A DNA stretch of 64,000 bases from Chrysogorgia sp. JL179-B06 (GCA_035772405.1 JAYKKM010000442.1:449001-513000); one strand, 5' to 3'. Shown: positions 34,384 to 45,482, counted from the stretch's first letter. Program-made: numbers and translations. The notes: generated by a model from the letters alone, not told the origin.

Positions 34384-37123
34384 AAAACTTTTCAAGAATG
34401 GTTGGAATAGTAAGGTAATAGTTCAAACTTTTCCCGCAGGAATAAGTACAAAAAAATAATAAATAGTGTATTTTGTTTTCATTGTGATAAATACATGAAA
34501 CAACCTCATTTTTGTTATGTGAAACCCCTTTCACTTGAATATAACAAGGGGAAAGAAAGTGAACCCACTTTATTATTTTTTGATTTTGAAACAAAAGTAA
34601 CCGAAACTAAATTGCTCGTACCGTTTTATTGTATCGTCCAAAAGGTATGTAAAAAATGTCAACATAGTGAATTTAAAAAAAAAAAATTTTTGAAAAAAAG
34701 GATCAAGAAATTATCGATAATACTATTGAAAAAGTTTGTTGTTGTGGGAATAGACAATTTATTTTTGATAACAATGTTATTGAAACTTTATGTGAATTTA
34801 TGTTTGAACAAAAAAATTCCGTTTGGATAGCTCATAACGGGGGGAGATTTGATACTATTTTTATTTTAAAATATATTTTAGAAATAAAACAGATAATACC
34901 GAATACTATAATGAACGGTACTAAAATAATGAGTTTAATAATTAAAGAACAAAATATTAGAATCCTCGATAGTTATTTGTTTTTTAGTATGAAATTAGCC
35001 GATATTCCAAAAGCAATGGATCTTCAAGGGGAATGTAAGGGATTTCATCCTTATGAATTTTACGATTTAACTTATGAGGGTGAAATTGTAGATCGGAAAT
35101 TTTTTGATACGAAACATATGAATACAGCAACACTTAAGGAATTTGAAAAATGGTATTTAGAAGAAAAAAAAAAGAAATATATATTTCGTAAAGAGATTTA
35201 TTATTATTGTTGTAGTGATGCAGATATTTTAAGAAAGGGATGTGTTAAATTTTCTACAATGATAGGCACCATAGGTCATATTACACCCTTTTATTCAAAG
35301 AATTGTATTACGATTGCTAGTTTAGCTTTGAAAGTGTATAGACTTAATTTTTAAAAAAAAATTGTGTAGGAATTATTCCTGCTTCGGGCTATAGGGGGTG
35401 TGTAAAACAGAGTTTAATTGCTATTGATTGGTTAGATGAAATTAATCGAGAAATAGGAGGAAATTTAGAATATATCTGTTCACAAAATGGGGAGAAAAAA
35501 ATTCTAGGACGTTTTGTCGATGGTTTATATATTGATACGATATATCAATTTCATGGTTGTTTTTATCACGGATGTCCCTAATGTTTTGACCCCTATGCAT
35601 TAAACGTTCTTACAAACGAAAAATTTAGTAATTTATATGCAAATACGCAACGTTTTTCTTGAACAATAAAAAATGCCGGTTACAAATTAATCGAGATGTG
35701 GGAATGTGATTATTTAAAAGAAAAAAAATATACACAGAAACAATTAATTGAAAAGAAAAGAAAATTTTATCCGTTTACTCCTTTAATACCACGTGACATA
35801 TTATATGGGGGACGAACTTCCCCCGTATGTTTATTTAAAGAAACAAAATCCAACGAACGAATAAGTTATGTAGATTTTACATCGCTATACCCTCATGTAC
35901 AAAAAAATTATGATTTTCCTGTAGGTCATCCTACTATTTTACTGGGGGAAGATTGTAACAAAATAAAAATCAAGGACATATTTGGTTCACCTCCTAGAAA
36001 TATTTATTTTCCTGTTTTACCTGTTAGAATAGATGGGAAATTATTATTTCCATTATGTTATAAATGTGCTGTGAATAAATGTAATAAATGTGAACATAAT
36101 GAAAGCGATCGATACTTAACGGGTACTTGGACTAGTGTTGAGATTAATGTTGCTATAGATAAGGGATATAAAATAATAGCTCTTTACGAAATATATCATT
36201 TTGAACGCAAATAAAAAAAATTTTCACAATACGTAAATCAATTTTTAAAAATCAAACAAGAATCTTCAGGAATTCCTACGGATTGTTTGAACGCAGATGG
36301 AAGTAAAAATGATGATAAAATTAAACAGTATTGTAATGATTATTTAAAAAATGAAAATGTTTTTTTAGATAAAGACAAAATAGAGAAAAATCCCGGATTA
36401 AGAACTATTGCAAAAACCTTTTTAAATTCGTTATGGGGAAAATTTGCCCAAAACGAAAATAATACACAAGTGTGTTTTTTAAACGATTATGAAGAATTAT
36501 TAAATATTGCCAATGATAAAAGTAAAAAATTAACATCGATGGAATTTATAAACGAAACATTATTACGTTGTACATATGAAAAAATTGATGATGCAACAAC
36601 ACCTCTAAAAACGGGAAATGTAATCATTGCATGTTTTGTCACTGCATATGCACGTTTGAAATTATACGAGTTACTCGATACATTAGACGATCGCGTTTTA
36701 TATTTTGATACAGATTCTGTTATTTATATATCTGATGAAAATAATTATACTGATGTTAAAACGGGAAATTATTTAGGAGATTTAACGAATGAATTAAATG
36801 AAAATGAATGGATAACAAATTTTTGTTCAACGGGTCCAAAATGTTACGCGTATATAACTAATTTAAATCAGGAATGTATTCATGTGAAAGGTTTTACTTT
36901 AAAAAATGAAGCAATAAAAGAAAAATTGAATTTTTTATCCTTGACACAATGTGTTAAAAATCAAGATCAGATCATCGAAATTAAATATCACAATAAAATA
37001 TGTAAAGATAAACTTAATCATATTTTTATTGAGGATGAAATAAAACAATTTTCATTTACATTTAATAAACGTGTTGTTAAAAATAATTTTAATACGATTC
37101 CGTTTGGATTTTTAGATAATTGA
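34384..37123 (+). pseudogene. Protein-primed family B DNA polymerase (decayed)
   Basis: Replicative polymerase of the Polinton. In order: remnant Cys/His finger (FCFHCDKYMKQPHFCYV, about 34455-34530), Exo I FFDFET (34576), Exo II AHNGGRFDT (34829), Exo III YYCCSDAD (35205), motif A DFTSLYP (35873), a Cys4 insert (CYKCAVNKCNKCEH, 36055-36100), motif B KTFLNSLWG (36414) and motif C YFDTDS (36700), with a C-terminus SFTFNKRVVKNNF. Breaks: N-terminal stops, frameshifts in the A run at 34677 and in T5A9 at 35348, and in-frame stops at 35579 (TAA), about 35660 (TGA) and 36212 (TAA). Catalytic carboxylates are still present. It ends one base before the ATPase gene. Confidence 0.93.
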
Positions 37124-37124
37124 A

Positions 37125-37802
37125 ATGAACAATGTTTCATTACCATTTCAACACCCTTTTATGTTAACGTTATGCGGTCCCAGCCAAAGTGGGAAAACAT
37201 ATTGGATATTACAATTATTGAAAAATATTAACATTATGATTACACCCGCAATTGTTAAAATTGTTTATTTATATTCAATTTATCAACCTCTGTACGCTGA
37301 AATGGAAAAAGTTCTTGCGGAAAAAACAGATATTAGTGTTGAATTTATCGATTGTCAAAAGGGTATTCCCCGCATTACTGATATACAAACGAATACCCGT
37401 GAAAATACGTTAATAATATTAGATGATCTCATGTTAGTTGCAACATCATCAAAGGAAAATCTTGAAAGAATAGATAATATTGCAACTCAAGATGTCCATC
37501 ATCGTAATATTAGTGTTATTTTTACATGTCAAAATTTAACATATGGTAATGGTAAATTGCGAAATTTACGTGTCAATAGTCAATACTATGTTATGTTTAA
37601 AAATTTAAGCGATTATAATAATATGTATACGATATGTGATAATAAAAAAATTAATAGAAATAGATTTAATAAAGTATTAAGTGAAATTAATGAGAAACCC
37701 TATGGTTATTTGGTATTTGATAATTGTAGAAAAGGGTATGAAAATTGTAGAATTAGAACCAATGTATTTCCACATGAATCAACGATAATCTATGATTTGT
37801 AA
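37125..37802 (+). CDS. FtsK/HerA-type genome-packaging ATPase, 225 aa
   Basis: Intact. Walker A CGPSQSGKT lies at residues 17-25 and Walker B LIILDD about residue 96, followed by VHHRNISVIFTCQN, the pattern of A32/adenovirus IVa2-like packaging ATPases of Polintons and related viruses. It would drive DNA into the capsid. The ATG follows the polymerase stop after one base (TGAAATG), so the two frames are tightly coupled. A polyadenylation-type AATAAA follows the stop. Length is normal for the family. Confidence 0.93.
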   Translation: MNNVSLPFQHPFMLTLCGPSQSGKTYWILQLLKNINIMITPAIVKIVYLYSIYQPLYAEMEKVLAEKTDISVEFIDCQKGIPRITDIQTNTRENTLIILDDLMLVATSSKENLERIDNIATQDVHHRNISVIFTCQNLTYGNGKLRNLRVNSQYYVMFKNLSDYNNMYTICDNKKINRNRFNKVLSEINEKPYGYLVFDNCRKGYENCRIRTNVFPHESTIIYDL

Positions 37803-37874
37803 ATAAATGTAAAAAGAAAAATAAATGTTTGTTAAAAAAATAAAAGAGTTGTTGAAAATCGTTTTTTTAAAAAG

Positions 37875-37883
37875 TATATATAG
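37875..37883 (+). promoter_or_regulatory. TATA box (TATATATAG)
   Basis: Precedes the small basic protein; it lies 22 bp before an out-of-place ATG at 37905 and 43 bp before the preferred ATG at 37926. Confidence 0.5.
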
Positions 37884-37925
37884 TATGGCGTGTGTATATT
37901 GTGTATGAATATTTTTTTTAAAAAC

Positions 37926-38147
37926 ATGGCAAGAAGAAGATATAGAAGCAGGAGGGGAATTATCCTTAGAAAAAAGAAACAAAAAGGGGGTAGTGTTCTA
38001 GATATTTTTGGACCTTTGGGATCGTTAGTTGGAAATCAATTGGGATTTGGTAATCGAAAAAGAAAAAGAAAACAAAAAGGGGGTATTCGAAAAAGAAAAC
38101 AAAAAGGGAGTTATGATTTTAGCGGTTTTGACCCATTCCCCTGGTAA
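37926..38147 (+). CDS. Small basic core-like protein with QKGG sites, 73 aa
   Basis: Start chosen at MARRRYRSRRG; the upstream in-frame ATG at 37890 would add a hydrophobic extension. Very Arg/Lys-rich with a central hydrophobic stretch SVLDIFGPLGSLVGNQLGF, flanked by KKQKGGS and KQKGGI and ending GFDPFPW. Basic peptides with a hydrophobic segment resemble adenovirus pX/pVI, which are core or membrane-lytic capsid proteins processed by the viral protease. (Q)xGG-x fits the adenovirus protease cleavage pattern. Its place next to the packaging ATPase agrees with a virion role, but the function is inferred. Confidence 0.6.
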   Translation: MARRRYRSRRGIILRKKKQKGGSVLDIFGPLGSLVGNQLGFGNRKRKRKQKGGIRKRKQKGSYDFSGFDPFPW

Positions 38148-38350
38148 AAAACAATAAAAAATCACTGTAAATAAGTTAATTTTTTGTTTAATTAAAAATT
38201 GGCATTATTAAAACTACAACATGACTGATAGTTATTACTCTTACAATTTTTTTTACATTTTTTATTATATATTCCCACGAGTACACTACCTAAAATTGTT
38301 TCTATTTTCTTTTTTAATTTAATATTATTTTTTATTTTAATACGTTCATT

Positions 38351-38780
38351 TTAAAATATTTTTTGTTTATTATTATTTTCGATTTCATTACGACATTGAT
38401 TGTATAAATATAATAAACTCCAATTTCCACACACGGCAGTATTTTTGGATTGTAATTGTTTACTTTGAATATATTGAAATTTTAGTCCTTTTTTTACACT
38501 ATAATTATACCAATATTCACGTTTATAAAACGATACATCTTTAGCAAAACTATCAAAAAAATACATATGTTTTTCTTTATCCACCCATATAGCAACCCAA
38601 TGTTGACCGTTTTGATCTGCTTCATCCGTATTCCAAATCCAACACGAGGGATAATAAATTTTTTTAGGAAAAATATTTGCAGGAAATGTACCCAAATAAT
38701 ATTTATTTAAAAACTTATTTATTTTTGAAATTTTATTAATCTCGTTGGTAAATAAAAATTGGGTTAAAAAACAATGTAAA
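38351..38780 (-). CDS. Adenovirus-type cysteine protease (maturation protease)
   Basis: Shows the ordered catalytic set of adenain: His in NGQHWVAIWVD (about 38600), Asp in FFDSFAK (about 38550) and Cys in AVCGNWSLLYLY (about 38430), with YYPSCWIWNTDEAD before the His. It would cut capsid precursors. The frame is open upstream (LHCFLTQFLFTNEINK, FLNKYYLGTFPANIF) but no ATG lies in it, so the start is lost or shifted in a T run near 38770. After the TAA at 38351 the same frame stays open to 38192 with a Cys-rich tail (CKKNCKSNNYQSCC), so the stop may be a mutation. No second catalytic defect is seen. Confidence 0.88.
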
Positions 38781-38888
38781 TCATTGATTTTTTCGTCGCC
38801 ATTTTCTTCGTGTTGTATAGGGTGGCGTTGAAGGTGTAGGAATGTGGGTGGTGAGTGATGTAGATGGTTCTTCGTTACTCGAAAGACC
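38781..38888 (-). pseudogene. C-terminal end of the gene interrupted at 38892-42165
   Basis: Minus-strand frame with a Ser/Thr/Pro-rich stretch (PSTSLTTHIPTPSTPPY) and a basic end RRKWRRKNQ, stopping at 38781. Without the transposon and one CGA copy it continues in phase from the frame 42169-42357. It contains TPPY, close to a PPxY motif. Overlaps the upstream reading of the protease. Confidence 0.6.
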
Positions 38889-38981
38889 CGACACGGTGGT
38901 CAGATTGGGAATATTTTCTCCCACTAGCGCGGGCGCGTATTGTTAGCGCTGTGTGCCATTAGAGTAAGCAAAAAATCAAAG

Positions 38982-39221
38982 ATGGCGGACAATCCGAACA
39001 CGGCAAACAACAGTGAGCAAAGTTCTAAATTAAATATAAGCTGCTTTTGGATGCCATCGGAGCGTGGCGAAAGATTTTGGAATACTTTACTGACAGAGAT
39101 GAAATTTTCTGTGGAGCGGGAGTGCATTAAGGCTGTCAGAGGAGCAGAAAATAAGTCAGATTGTGGCATGAAAAAAATGGATGTCATGGATCCCTTTACT
39201 CGAAGAAGTTGTGCGGAATAA
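38982..39221 (+). CDS. Hypothetical ORF in the CACGG element, 79 aa
   Basis: MADNPNTANNSEQSSKLN then CFWMPSERGERFWNTLLTE. Starts 90 bp from the element end. May be a first exon; an aromatic/acidic mix but no recognised domain. Confidence 0.35.
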   Translation: MADNPNTANNSEQSSKLNISCFWMPSERGERFWNTLLTEMKFSVERECIKAVRGAENKSDCGMKKMDVMDPFTRRSCAE

Positions 39222-39392
39222 ACTCGAAATGGTTGGTCCCTGGCCTTGGTGGATTCATGTTTGACGGAGGTTGCGAAACGATTTCGCAAAAGCTGTGTCG
39301 TTCAAAGGCTACTGGTTTATTATTCCCTGGATACCTCAATTTCATACTTTTTCTTTTGTCTTGACTGCAAAATCAAGCAAAATATTTCGCCT

Positions 39393-39466
39393 GATTTGAG
39401 CGGTATTTGAACTCGCACCTTCAAGATACCAGTTTGCTCTCTACCTGTTGAGCTATCAAACCGCAT
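39393..39466 (-). other. tRNA-like sequence (degenerate)
   Basis: On the minus strand GGTTTGATAGCTCAACAGGTAG resembles a tRNA 5' half with box A, and GGTGCGAGTTCAAAT resembles box B; a 7-bp acceptor stem with one mismatch can be drawn (GGTTTGA/TCAAATC). The anticodon stem does not close properly, so it is a tRNA-derived repeat or pseudogene. Confidence 0.4.
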
Positions 39467-39821
39467 AGTGATTGGAGGCGTGTTTTATTCCATGTAAGTG
39501 CATGAGATATTCTTGTGACAACTACTCATATCTCAACAGGTTGAGTGGTGAGCTGGTTTCCCTTTTGAGTTCAATTATTTTTATTGATTTAGCAGTGTAA
39601 GAAATCATGAAAATGTCCTTATGTTTCTCTGAGGATGATTCTGAAACGAGGATGATTCTGAAACAAGGAAGACATCTAGTTGTGAAAGGGATAATCTGAT
39701 TCATGCTTTCACTAAGTGTGGTGGTCTTTTAGTATTTTACTCTGGCAAACACCAGATGGATGAATACATGAAACCGGGCTGGCAGGGTTATTGGGGTTGA
39801 CACAATTGATTGTAGGATCTT

Positions 39822-39986
39822 AGGGGGCTTTCCATTTACACGGTCAGACTGGTTAGTCCGGCAAAATGTACCTCTTGATTAGGCCCACATTTTCCTGGCA
39901 GACCAGCCGCACTCCTCAAACGTATCGTGTTCCATTTAGCAAAATATTGCCGGACAGACCGGTCTGACCGTGTAATTTGAAAGCCC
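39822..39986. repeat. Hairpin MITE
   Basis: Inverted arms AGGGGGCTTTCCATTTACACGG and the complement of CCGTGTAATTTGAAAGCCCT, extending through GGTCAGAC(T/C)GG and GTCCGGCAA. Confidence 0.75.
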
Positions 39987-40360
39987 TATTAGCTTTATAC
40001 TGTGAAACATGTATAAACTAAATTTGGGATCAATATTCAATTTACTTAATTATAAACAAAACCTAAATTTGTTTTAGATTTTTTGTGAATTGCATGAGCT
40101 CAGTTAACTGGGCCAGCCCGGTCCATGTACTCGTCCCCTTATTTTTGGCTATAAAAGCTGGATTGTTTTTTAAGCACAAGAGAGACCAACTGAGACTGGC
40201 TTATTGATGAATGGGCTAAATACTATTCCTTTGACCTATTTATGAAAAGACATGAGCCTTGATTATGTTATTTTGGCTAAAACTAGATAATTTTATTCAG
40301 CAAAAGGGAAGTGTTGGCAAGAATATTTGTTTATAGTCAGTTTTTATTCTTGTCTGACTA

Positions 40361-40527
40361 ATGCACCTATCAATGTTAAGCTCAAAAGGGGGGAGGGGGG
40401 GGGGGTTGGGCATATGTGGGGCATTTGAGTTTTCATGCAATTTGGCAATCAAATTCCCCACAGTCAGATAGTCAAATGCCCCACATATGCCCAATACCCC
40501 TCTGGGGCTTAACATTGATTGGTGTAT
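40361..40527. repeat. Second hairpin repeat
   Basis: CAATGTTAAGC and TTGGGCATATGTGGGGCATTTGA on the left return inverted on the right as TCAAATGCCCCACATATGCCCAA and GCTTAACATTG. Confidence 0.75.
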
Positions 40528-42165
40528 AATAGTACCCATAATAAATGTTTGCTAATAAAGCTATAATAGAAATAAAAGTTTTCATATGAAACCTGTGTTG
40601 TGGTTTGTTCCTTTAATGTTTACTATAACAGGGCCTATAAAAATCTAATTAAAATCAACACCTACATCTGTGAACCCCCTACAGTAGATGAGCATGGCCT
40701 GCTCATAAGGTAAAGTAAACACAATACAAAATATGTTTAAACAATACCAATATTGTATTACATACATACATACATTATGAAACTCACTCCCCGTCTACCG
40801 TACATCAAGAATTATGCTCATCTTTACAATAACTGTGTTATTACTTTCCTAGTTTCTAATATCCTAACCCACCCGTCAACTTTTGCAGTAGCACAATGAA
40901 GAACAATACTTGTTGTGTCTGACCAAGCATTGCTTTGAAGTGAACATACTGCTTCTTTAATTGTGCCAAATAGTGTTCTTGCTCTGCTATCTTCCAGTAG
41001 TTTACCTATCATAGAAATATAATAAAATTAGGGCTATCAATGAAATATTGATTAACACATACAAGTATTTATTTTACAATTCCATAACTTTAAAAAATAT
41101 TCCAAGCAAGGTATATCATACACATATTTTAACTTCATAAGAAACACTTGGCGTGTTTATGAAACATAAGAAACACTTGGCATTAGATATCGATATAAAT
41201 TACCATTACTACAACACTTCCAGCCCGTCTTAATTCCTCGTTCGTAAAACAACCTCTATAAACCGGTTAACTTACTTGCATCAATCTCCTGTCGAGTAAT
41301 TTCTTTCTCTCAATCTTTCTAAATACAGCAAACTTCTCAGATTTCTCCTCATATTCAGCTTTCACAGTTCAGTTGCTCAGCAGTTTTGTCGGACTTCCGC
41401 TTTAAAGCATGTCTTTTACAAGCGGTACCCTTTACAAGCGAATATTCCCAAAAGGCATGATATTTCCTCGCTTAGGCACACTTTCCACTGTGCTTATTTT
41501 CCTTGCTGCACGTCCGATTAAATTCACACAATTTCCGCTTTCTAAGGATGCAAAATTTCAAAGAGAATACTGACATTAATCGCTTGGCAAAGAAGGCAAT
41601 TCAAGATGGCGGACAGATCAATAGTATGAATCAAAACATGGGTTTATACGGCGAATACTTACACTTTCTGATCGTTTTCCACTCCACTGGTTGAAGCCAT
41701 GATCCTAAACTTTATTTTGAATTCAGCAAAATTTTGTTTACCAAAATCATGACGTTTTAAAAAACAAATTTATCCCCAGAATAGGTACTCTGAGGCATGT
41801 TTCGTCTTCAAACGCGAAGACGATAAAAATTAAGGTACAAGTCCTGAATTTAGAATAAAGTTTCTGCTACATTGTACTCAAAAATACCAAGAACAAAGAA
41901 TTAGAGCGCACACAGAGCTTGTTTAAACTCCACTTTGCTTGAAAATATGGCCCGTGGGGTACTACCCCACTCTTTTTTGTAGAGAGGAAGGGTATATCTA
42001 CATATTTATGGGGGACTAAGTCTGACAGTGTGTGTATAATTTATATAAATCATTGCGCACTCTTGCGTGACGTCTTGCATGGCGGCCATTACAGAAATCA
42101 GCCACTGAAATAAGACACCTCATTAATCCCATCTGGGAGAAAATCAGGCAAATCTGACCACCGTG
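40528..42165. other. Remainder of the CACGG element without a clear gene
   Basis: Only short open frames are present. The minus frame 40824-41012 follows no recognisable family. The last ~230 bp (41935-42165) lead into the inverted end. Confidence 0.35.
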
Positions 42166-42168
42166 CGA

Positions 42169-42742
42169 CGCTGTTTTTCCCAAATTTATATAACGTTGTC
42201 GTAATTTTATATTACGTATATAATAGGCGGGCATATGTAATTTTTTCAATTCTTTTAAAGCAACCATCTGCTTATGTTGTGCAAGATTGAACATGTTTTG
42301 TTTGCTGACATTATGCGTTAAATCGTATAATATATCATGATGGTTTATTAAAAACACCGTTTAATTTTATTATATCTGTACCCCCAATTTTAATTTTTTT
42401 CCTTTCAAGAAATTCTTTTATTTGTTGACCACTTGTCACAGTCGGCGTTTTCCTTACCTCGGGTGATTCATCATTGGTCACCTCATTTTCAAGTTCATTA
42501 CTTTTTCTTTTCATATTTTGTTGTCTTTTTAAAAAACTAACCATACTCTCTGCGACACGTTGATCATTATTAACTTTTTTCATTTCTTCTTTCATTTTAT
42601 TTTTACTTTCAATAAGTTCGAAATTATTTTTGTTGTTAATTCCCTGCAATAATTTTTCGTTTTCATGATCAGTTTTGATTAAATCTAAAATTTCATTTAA
42701 TTTACTCGGATTAATTAATTGCATTTTATTTACTTCGGTCAT
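42169..42742 (-). pseudogene. Polinton gene (N-terminal part), interrupted by the CACGG element
   Basis: Starts at the ATG 42742 (MTEVNKMQLINPSKLNEIL). A charged, helical 135-codon frame (NKMKEEMKKVNNDQRVAESM, FLKRQQNMKRKSNELENEV) ends at 42335; the next frame (HDILYDLTHNVSKQNMFNLA, KKLHMPAYYIRNIKLRQRYI) runs to the insertion point. One frameshift near 42360 plus the transposon split the gene. Its ATG overlaps the end of the upstream gene by 17 bases. Family unknown; its position between protease and capsid genes suggests a virion or scaffold role. Confidence 0.55.
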
Positions 42743-43270
42743 TTTTTTTTATTTGTTGGTTAAGTAATTTGTATGCTTTTTTATATATGTTGATTATACG
42801 AAAATCCTCAGATAATAATATTTTTAAATATTTTTCTTTTATTTTGTTCTTTGAAAACTTATTCAAAATATATTTATTATCACTGGAAAGTTGGATAGAA
42901 TTTTTTTTATTTAAAATAGTTTTAGCAATGTATTGTAATTTATTAATTAATTGAGAATCTAACAACGTATTTTTTTTATCAATATCTGCTTTAAGATATT
43001 TTTTTAACGATGTAAAAAATCCTTTTTTTTTTTAAAAGCTTTTTTCTTTATTTTATTTAATTGAACTAATGTTTCTAAAAATTTTAAATCATCTTCGCAA
43101 CTTGATGAAGAAGAAGTAATGGAACTTTCACTCTCCATTTCATCACTAACATCATTGCTAACAACATCGCTATCATTTTCACTATCAACTTCATCCTCCT
43201 CATCATCATCTCTTGAATTATCATTTTTTTCGTCTTCTTTTTCTAATTCATCATTTTTTTTTTCATTCAT
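42726..43270 (-). CDS. Acidic/Ser-rich then basic protein, frame broken in an A run
   Basis: From the ATG 43270 the frame encodes MNEKKNDELEKEDEKNDN, then Asp/Glu/Ser-rich sequence (EVDSENDSDVV, SITSSSSSCEDD) and KIKKKAFKKKK. At the run of A residues at 43021-43032 the reading moves to the frame that continues GFFTSLKKYLKADIDKKN and LLDSQLINKLQYIAKTIL to 42726. About 175 codons in all. The shift could be decay, an assembly error or polymerase slippage on the A run. No family assigned. Confidence 0.5.
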
Positions 43271-43276
43271 TTTTTT

Positions 43277-43406
43277 TATGCGTAAACTGAAAACGGTGGA
43301 AATACAAGAATATGTTCACGATTTAGTGGTATTTTGTTAATAACTTTTTTTTTATTTTTGGTTTTTTTATTCTATTCTTTGTTGTAATGGGTTTTGTGTT
43401 CTTCAT
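43277..43406 (-). CDS. Possible small protein just after the capsid gene
   Basis: ATG at 43406 opens MKNTKPITTKNRIKKPKIKK. After an A-run shift the other frame gives INKIPLNREHILVFPPFSVYA, stopping at 43277. Very short and frame-broken; weak support. Confidence 0.25.
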
Positions 43407-43442
43407 TTTTTTTGTACATCCCCTTGTTACAAATGTTGATAA

Positions 43443-44774
43443 TTAAATGCTGTGTAATAATCTTGCAGGGGTATTTAATCCTACTCTAATTTCATTTCGA
43501 AATTCACCAACAAATATTAACGCCCCTGCCACTGTATTTTGAGAAAAATGAAAATCCACATTAACATTTCCCGACGGTCTTATGGGTAATACTGCAAGAT
43601 GAGAGTCTCTATTATCTGTTAAATCAAATGCTAATATACAATACCCGTTTTTAAAGTCATTATAAGTCATAGGCATTTCTGAATAGTTACGATTTAATAC
43701 CGAGCGTAATTTTGAGTAAGCTTCAGCTTCATTTTCTATTCTCCCGACAACAGCGTTATTTACCGAAACTTCAACATTATCATAATTAGGCCAGTTAAAT
43801 TCAAAAATATTATGAGTATATGATCCGTTCCAATTTACTAATGGAGAAAATACAATATATAAACGTGTAGGAACGCTACCATTAAACACATCGATTACTT
43901 GATGTGAATTTCGTCCTCCAGCTAATGATTCAGTAATACAACGATAATTGGTTGTATAATATAATGTTTCTTTATTATGGGTCACCATCCCTATATTAAG
44001 CGCATTTGATAATTGTTTTTTGGGTTTAAATACAGGAATTTTTATTTTAAAATCATCTAGGGTAATTATAGTATCAGCAACGGGCATATTAGCATGATTG
44101 GCACCCATCATTACAATTGTATTTAATGCCCGCGTTAAACGTAATTCAACTTTATACGCTGTAGGAATATATATTTCAGCACCCCCTTCGCTAAATAATG
44201 AACAATCAATCTCATCTATCAAATACTGTGATTGATTTTGAAATGCCTGTGTTTTTTGTCTCCCCCCTGTATTTACGACAGCAGTTCCATTCGTGAAACC
44301 AGCGATACCGCTCATATGTTCGGCTGTATATAAATATGCTAAATTAAGCTCTTTAGAATCTTTATATCCCGACGGTGTTTGACGCATTATAAATTATATC
44401 CATGATGCAAAATGTGCAAAATTATCTGATGGCATAATTAAATTTTCATTTATTTTTAATTCTTTTGTTTTCCACATTGTACGAAGGGGTAATGTAATAA
44501 TCGAAAACCCCGATGCTGCAGGTGCTATAACTCCAGCAGCATTTCTAATCGATACTCTAGCCATTATTTTAGCATCGCTTGTTTTCATTAATCCAACGGC
44601 GTTCCCATGTCTTGTAAACGTGTATACTGACGATTGATTATCTACAGGCGTTGCGATAATTTCCGTTTCACGACATTCCGTAAACGTATCATTACAGGGT
44701 GATGAAGTAAAAAATTGTAAAGGCTCGCTAAATAATATGTCATTTTTTTCCACATCTTCAATTTTTTTACTCAT
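43443..44774 (-). pseudogene. Major capsid protein (double jelly roll), split by one in-frame TAA
   Basis: From the ATG 44774 (MSKKIEDVEKNDILFSEPLQ) the frame gives the first jelly-roll strands (SDAKIMARVSIRNAAGV, MWKTKELKINENLI). It meets a TAA at 44394-44396 and continues in the same frame through 44387-43443. The second part has VELRLTRALNTIVMMG, PTRLYIVFSPLVNWNGSYTH and NIFEFNW; the FNGSYT-N-F-F stretch is the signature of Polinton/adintovirus capsid proteins. About 443 codons, within the family's range. It would form the hexon-like capsomers. Only this single stop disables it. Confidence 0.9.
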
Positions 44775-44782
44775 ATTTTTTT

Positions 44783-44940
44783 TTAAACGTTAATTTTAAG
44801 AATATTTGAAAGTGTTCCCAACACTTGAGGAAGAAACATACCCAGTGCCAATGCTCCACCAAAACCCCCTTTTTGTATTTTTCTTCTACGCTTTCTTATT
44901 CCTCTTTTGTTTTTTCTTTTTTTGATATATTTTTTTTATT
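44783..44940 (-). CDS. Small basic capsid-associated protein with QKGG site (no ATG)
   Basis: The minus frame reads KKRKNKRGIRKRRRKIQKGG then FGGALALGMFLPQVLGTL and ends NILKINV. A basic arm, QKGG-F and an amphipathic or hydrophobic tail resemble adenovirus pX/pVI-type precursors. The frame is closed upstream by a TAA without an ATG, so the start was lost or comes from another exon. Immediately upstream of the capsid gene on the same strand. Confidence 0.5.
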
Positions 44941-45036
44941 TTTAAAAAACAACAATAACCACAACAATAAAAATAATAATAATATCCACAACATTATGAT
45001 TTTTTTATATAACTTTTTTTTTATTTATACTTTTTT

Positions 45037-45306
45037 CTACACAGTATATCTATTTTGTAAAAAACGTATTACATTTGGATCTATTTTTTTTCTCTTTTTT
45101 TTATTATCACTTGTATAATAAGTATCTAAATTTAAATTTGAGGGTAATCCCACACCATCATTTAATAAAATTTCTTTCTTAGTTGGATTTTCTTTATTTT
45201 TTCTTTTCACAACAAAATATGATGATGAATAATTTTTTCCACGATTTCTACCATTTAAAAATTCAGTATAATCTTCTACGGATAGTTCATTTATTTTTTC
45301 AGTCAT
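45037..45306 (-). CDS. Hypothetical protein, 89 aa
   Basis: Start taken at MTEKINELSVEDYTEFLNGR. Lys/Asn-rich with GKNYSSSYFVVKRKNKENP and ending IRFLQNRYTV. Its ATG overlaps the stop of the preceding 39-codon frame (AATGACTGA). In the virion-gene cluster. No family recognised. Confidence 0.5.
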   Translation of the reverse strand: MTEKINELSVEDYTEFLNGRNRGKNYSSSYFVVKRKNKENPTKKEILLNDGVGLPSNLNLDTYYTSDNKKKRKKIDPNVIRFLQNRYTV

Positions 45307-45421
45307 TATTTTTTTCTTCAAATAAATTTATATATATCTTAATTTCTTCACCTTTTAACGGCACGTTATTCTCATAGTTAATAAATAACTGTAGTGATTG
45401 TTTAGCCTCTTTATCACTCAT
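45303..45421 (-). CDS. Hypothetical small protein, about 39 aa
   Basis: MSDKEAKQSLQLFINYENN through EIKIYINLFEEKNND. The frame is open further upstream (about 60 codons) without an ATG. Overlaps the next start. Confidence 0.35.
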
Positions 45422-45482
45422 AAATAAAAAATAGGGGAATTTGTTTTTTTCATCATTTAATGATGTATAAGGATTTTTTTCG

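Larger units (their letters stand above)
38892..42165. mobile_element. CACGG-ended DNA transposon (3.27 kb) inside the Polinton, 3-bp duplication
   Basis: Ends CACGGTGGTCAGATT and AATCTGACCACCGTG are a 15-bp perfect inverted repeat, continuing imperfectly through TTTTCTCCCA. Flanked by CGA at 38889-38891 and 42166-42168. Removing it with one CGA joins two minus-strand frames in phase. CACxx ends with a 3-bp duplication fit the CACTA/EnSpm group. Base composition is host-like and less AT-rich than the Polinton. No transposase is recognised, so it is probably non-autonomous. It contains nested hairpin elements and a tRNA-like sequence. Confidence 0.85.

Noticed and set aside
34384..37123. Alternative genetic code or stop readthrough to explain TAA, TAG and TGA in polymerase
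   Set aside because: All three stop codons occur, at unrelated positions, together with frameshifts, while neighbouring genes (ATPase, 33027, 52603) have none internally. Decay is simpler.
39393..39466. Functional tRNA gene
   Set aside because: Anticodon and T stems do not pair properly; only the boxes and part of the acceptor stem are recognisable.
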